Source: Salinicola peritrichatus
GTDB taxonomy: Bacteria > Pseudomonadota > Gammaproteobacteria > Pseudomonadales > Halomonadaceae
Reading direction: 5' to 3'
Length of the DNA stretch: 64,000 nucleotides
NCBI RefSeq assembly: GCF_003206715.1
Contig: NZ_PZJU01000005.1
Span: 1-64,000 of the forward strand
Each line of letters opens with the position of its first letter. Within the stretch, counting starts at the first letter, position 1. Below the pieces are notes generated by a model. It ran no database searches. It was not told where the DNA came from and saw only the letters and a list, made by a program, of their open reading frames with translations. Shown piece after piece: positions 62,104 through 64,000 of the stretch. The translations under genes and the position numbers were made by a program.

Positions 62104-62650
62104 ATGACGAACATGACGGCCGAGGCCAGCACGGTTCTGCTACCGGCACTGGAGCAGTCGACCATGACCGTCGTGCTCATCGACGAGAACGATCGTGTAC
62201 TGTTCTTCAACCCGGCCACCGAGAAGTTGTGGGGCCAAGCGAGCGATGAGGTGCTCGGCCATGACGTGAAGCTGCTGGTGCCGCACGAGTTCGCGGCATG
62301 CATGACAGCTATACGCGCCGCATCCGCGAACTTGGCGTCGGCCTTTCGGTGGATGACTTCGGCACCGGATTTTCCAGTCTTTCCAACCTTGCCAATCTGC
62401 CGGTCACCGAAGTCAAGATCGATCGTAGTTTCATCGACAAGTGCCTGGAAGAAAAGCGCCTGCAATCGTTGGTGACCGCGTGATCGGTATCGGCCAAAGC
62501 CTTGAACTCACCGTCGTGGCCGAAGGCGTGGAAACCGAGGCGCAGCGCGAGCTGCTGCTTGAGCAAGCCTGGCCGGTGATTCAAGGCTATCTGTTTTCTC
62601 GCCCTCTGGCGCCACAAGACGTCCCGATATGGTTGAGAGGAGCAGCCTGA
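62104..62650 (+). pseudogene. PAS-EAL (DosP-like) c-di-GMP phosphodiesterase gene, internally deleted and frameshifted
   Basis: The ATG at 62104 follows GGGAGAG. The first frame encodes a PAS start like DosP (LPALEQSTMTVVLIDENDRV, then FFNPATEKLWGQ). It then passes directly into the C-terminal half of an EAL domain in other frames: [19 protein letters not shown] at 62334, and after another frame change near 62478, TVVAEGVETEAQRELLLEQ. The rest of PAS, any GGDEF and the EAL motif with its catalytic N-terminal half are missing. It cannot make an active enzyme. Confidence 0.82.
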
Positions 62651-62681
62651 AGGTGCGGCGAGGGTGAGGTCGTGCTCCTGC

Positions 62682-63370
62682 TCATGTTTCTTGCTCCTGC
62701 GGGTCAGGTTCGTGGACTGCCACACCGATCAAGGCCAGAACCGGCGGCAACGCGAAGGCCCACATGCCGACCTGGGTGACGGCCACTGCCGCCAATGCAC
62801 AACCGAGGGCAAAGGCAGTGACCGCGACGATCAGGCGCACAAGGCGTGGTTTGACGACTTCGGACCGATCCGGCGACTTGGTGTAAAAGCAGATTGGCCA
62901 GATCGAGCATGACTTGCGTGGTCGTTCCGGTCATGAGGGTCGACGGGGGAGCGGAAGACAGGTGCAGCCGGTGCGCCGCATTCTGGATTGCCATCCCGGC
63001 GACGAGCAGCATGCCCTTGCCGATCAGCGGTAGGCCGTCGGTCGGGATCGGTGAACTCGCCGAAGCCGATGGCGGCGATGGCAGCCACGGTGAAGAACAG
63101 GAATTTTGCGATCAGCATCACTCGCATGGCCCGCGCCGGCGACGCCACGGCGCGTAGGGCGATGGATTGCAGAATCAGGATGGTGACACAGAACACCGGC
63201 AACGCCAGGAGTTTGGCGATGATGCCGGCGCTGCCATGGGCCAGCGCATCGCCGATCATGACGAAGTTGCCGGTGACATGGGCAGTGAAAAGCCCATGCA
63301 TCGCTAGGAACCCTGCCGTATCGACGTATCCGGCATTGACGCTCAGAACGGTGGGAAGTGTCGGTTTCAT
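62682..63370 (-). pseudogene. DUF1275 (YoaK-like) membrane protein gene with two frameshifts
   Basis: The frame starting at 63370 (MKPTLPTVLSVNAGYVDTAG) carries the conserved MHGLFTAHVTGNFV and three membrane helices, to about 63045. A second frame continues with GMAIQNAAHRL and PPSTLMTGTTTQVMLDL to about 62880. A third ends with RLIVAVTAFALGCALAAVA and the stop at 62682. About 229 codons are spread over three frames. The family is common in proteobacteria and has no settled function. Confidence 0.82.
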
Positions 63371-63383
63371 CCAGGTTTTCCTG

Positions 63384-63816
63384 TCAGTCGGAAGATCGTT
63401 TGGCCAGGTCGAGCCAGGCGACGAGCAGAAAGCCGCCCACCAATCCCAGATGCTCGAAGAAGGCATTGGCCGCCATAAAACGCTCCTGGCCGGCCGGCAG
63501 TTCCCAAAAGCGCAGGGCCAGCCCGGTAGCCAATAGGGTGAACCCCGCCAACCCCAGCGCCCCCAGCCAGCGCAGCCGGCCGGAGAGAACCATGGCCGAT
63601 GCGCCCAGTTCCAGCGTGATCACCAGCACCGCGAACAGCGGTGCCGGTGACAGTCCGAAATGGTGCATCTCGCCGATGGCGCCCGGAAAGTCGCTGAGCT
63701 TTACCAGCCCGCCTTGCAGATAGGCAGCACACAGGCCCAGGTAAGCGACGAAGCGCGCGATACGGCTACCGAAGACCGGCCGCGCAAGGGCGGCCAGTCT
63801 GCTTTCGATGCAGCAT
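63384..63816 (-). pseudogene. DoxX-family membrane protein gene, frameshifted near the start
   Basis: The main frame encodes AYLQGGLVKLSDFPGAIGEMHHFGL, then LELGASAMVLSGR and ANAFFEHLGLVGGFLLVAWLDL, with four helices of a DoxX-like protein. No ATG, GTG or TTG opens this frame before MHH (63668), which would lose the first helix. An ATG at 63816 starts MLHRK in the adjacent frame, so a one-base change near 63800 would give a complete 143-residue protein. It precedes the broken DUF1275 gene by 13 bp, as if once in one operon. Confidence 0.6.
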
Positions 63817-63853
63817 TGGTTCGATCCAAGCGCTAACGTCCTCTGCCCGGGTC

Positions 63854-63887
63854 AGGTACGAGGCCGCCGCGGAAAGACCTCGTACCT
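63854..63887 (-). terminator. Hairpin between pirin-family gene and DoxX-like gene
   Basis: Perfect 10-bp arms AGGTACGAGG and CCTCGTACCT with a 14-nt loop, 15 bp beyond the pirin stop codon. It likely ends the pirin transcript. Confidence 0.55.
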
Positions 63888-63901
63888 ATTCGTGAAGCTG
63901 G

Positions 63902-64000
63902 TTAGTCCATGGCGGGTGCGTCCACCAGAACGAGTTCGGCATCCTCGCTGGAGGTGACACGAATGGCTTCTTCACCGTGGATGGCCGCGCCGTCGCGGGC
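63902..64000 (-). CDS. C-terminal end of a pirin-family (YhaK-like) protein, cut by window edge
   Basis: The minus-strand frame enters from the right edge and ends with TAA at 63902. It encodes RDGAAIHGEEAIRVTSSEDAE and finishes LVLVDAPAMD, the C-terminal cupin end of redox-sensitive bicupin/pirin proteins. Only 32 codons are inside the window. The rest must lie beyond it. Confidence 0.75.
   Translation of the reverse strand, partial: ARDGAAIHGEEAIRVTSSEDAELVLVDAPAMD

Overview
The window looks like chromosomal DNA of a GC-rich gammaproteobacterium, most probably a halophile of the Halomonadaceae (Halomonas or Salinicola type). This is inferred from base composition, codon use and gene content: an ectoine-hydrolase-like M24 gene, a TctCBA transporter, MesD/MesX, and several glutathione transferases. 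No rRNA, tRNA, CRISPR array or replication origin was seen. About half the window (0-26 kb and 62-64 kb) is accessory or decaying sequence. The rest is ordinary metabolic gene content in compact operons.

Region by region. 0.4-6.1 kb: a damaged RhuM-Fic gene, a two-gene folate-independent methionine synthase module (mesX-mesD) behind a MetR-like palindrome, a NYN-domain gene and an intact hipBA-type pair. 6.5-17.6 kb: a partly decayed protein-quality-control / heat-resistance island (LHR/TLPQC type). Its clpK disaggregase gene is destroyed by a frameshift, a stop codon and a transposon scar. An mqo tail lies next to the scar. Then come an intact sHsp20, a 56-codon clpK deletion relic, a frameshifted cardiolipin-synthase-like gene, and intact ftsH, hdeD, psiE-like, M48 peptidase and degP-like genes. 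17.9-21.3 kb: an SDR, a quinone-oxidoreductase-like MDR, a GlxA-type AraC regulator and a small monooxygenase. 21.3-25.2 kb: a diguanylate cyclase gene split by an IS3-family element, a low-GC PD-(D/E)XK-like gene and a broken oxidoreductase.

25.3-34.6 kb: a PQQ-type sugar dehydrogenase with a repetitive acidic tail plus its membrane partner. Next is a six-gene LysR-controlled operon: ectoine-hydrolase-like M24 enzyme, NMT1/SsuABC-type transporter, gamma-glutamyltransferase-family hydrolase and Asp/Glu-racemase-family enzyme. I read it as a catabolic module for an unidentified cyclic amide, amidine or amino-acid conjugate. 34.8-46 kb: an MscS channel and several oxidoreductase/regulator pairs (AraC-SDR, MmyB-like HTH-SDR, LysR-SDR-SDR-tautomerase), a DMT exporter and a thiopurine methyltransferase.

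46.2-54 kb: a GntR-controlled operon of PdxA2, TctC, TctB, TctA, an MmgE/PrpD protein and a tartrate/D-malate-type dehydrogenase, probably for import and oxidation of a hydroxylated di- or tricarboxylate. 54-62 kb: an MFS exporter, an FMN reductase, three Nu-class-like glutathione transferases with a TetR repressor, a DAACS symporter and a SolA-type amine oxidase. 62-64 kb: three consecutive broken genes (PAS-EAL, DUF1275, DoxX) and the end of a pirin-family gene that runs off the window.

The two strongest leads for something undescribed are the M24/ABC/GGT/racemase operon and the PdxA2/TTT/PrpD/dehydrogenase operon. The clearest evolutionary story is the decay of the heat-resistance island.
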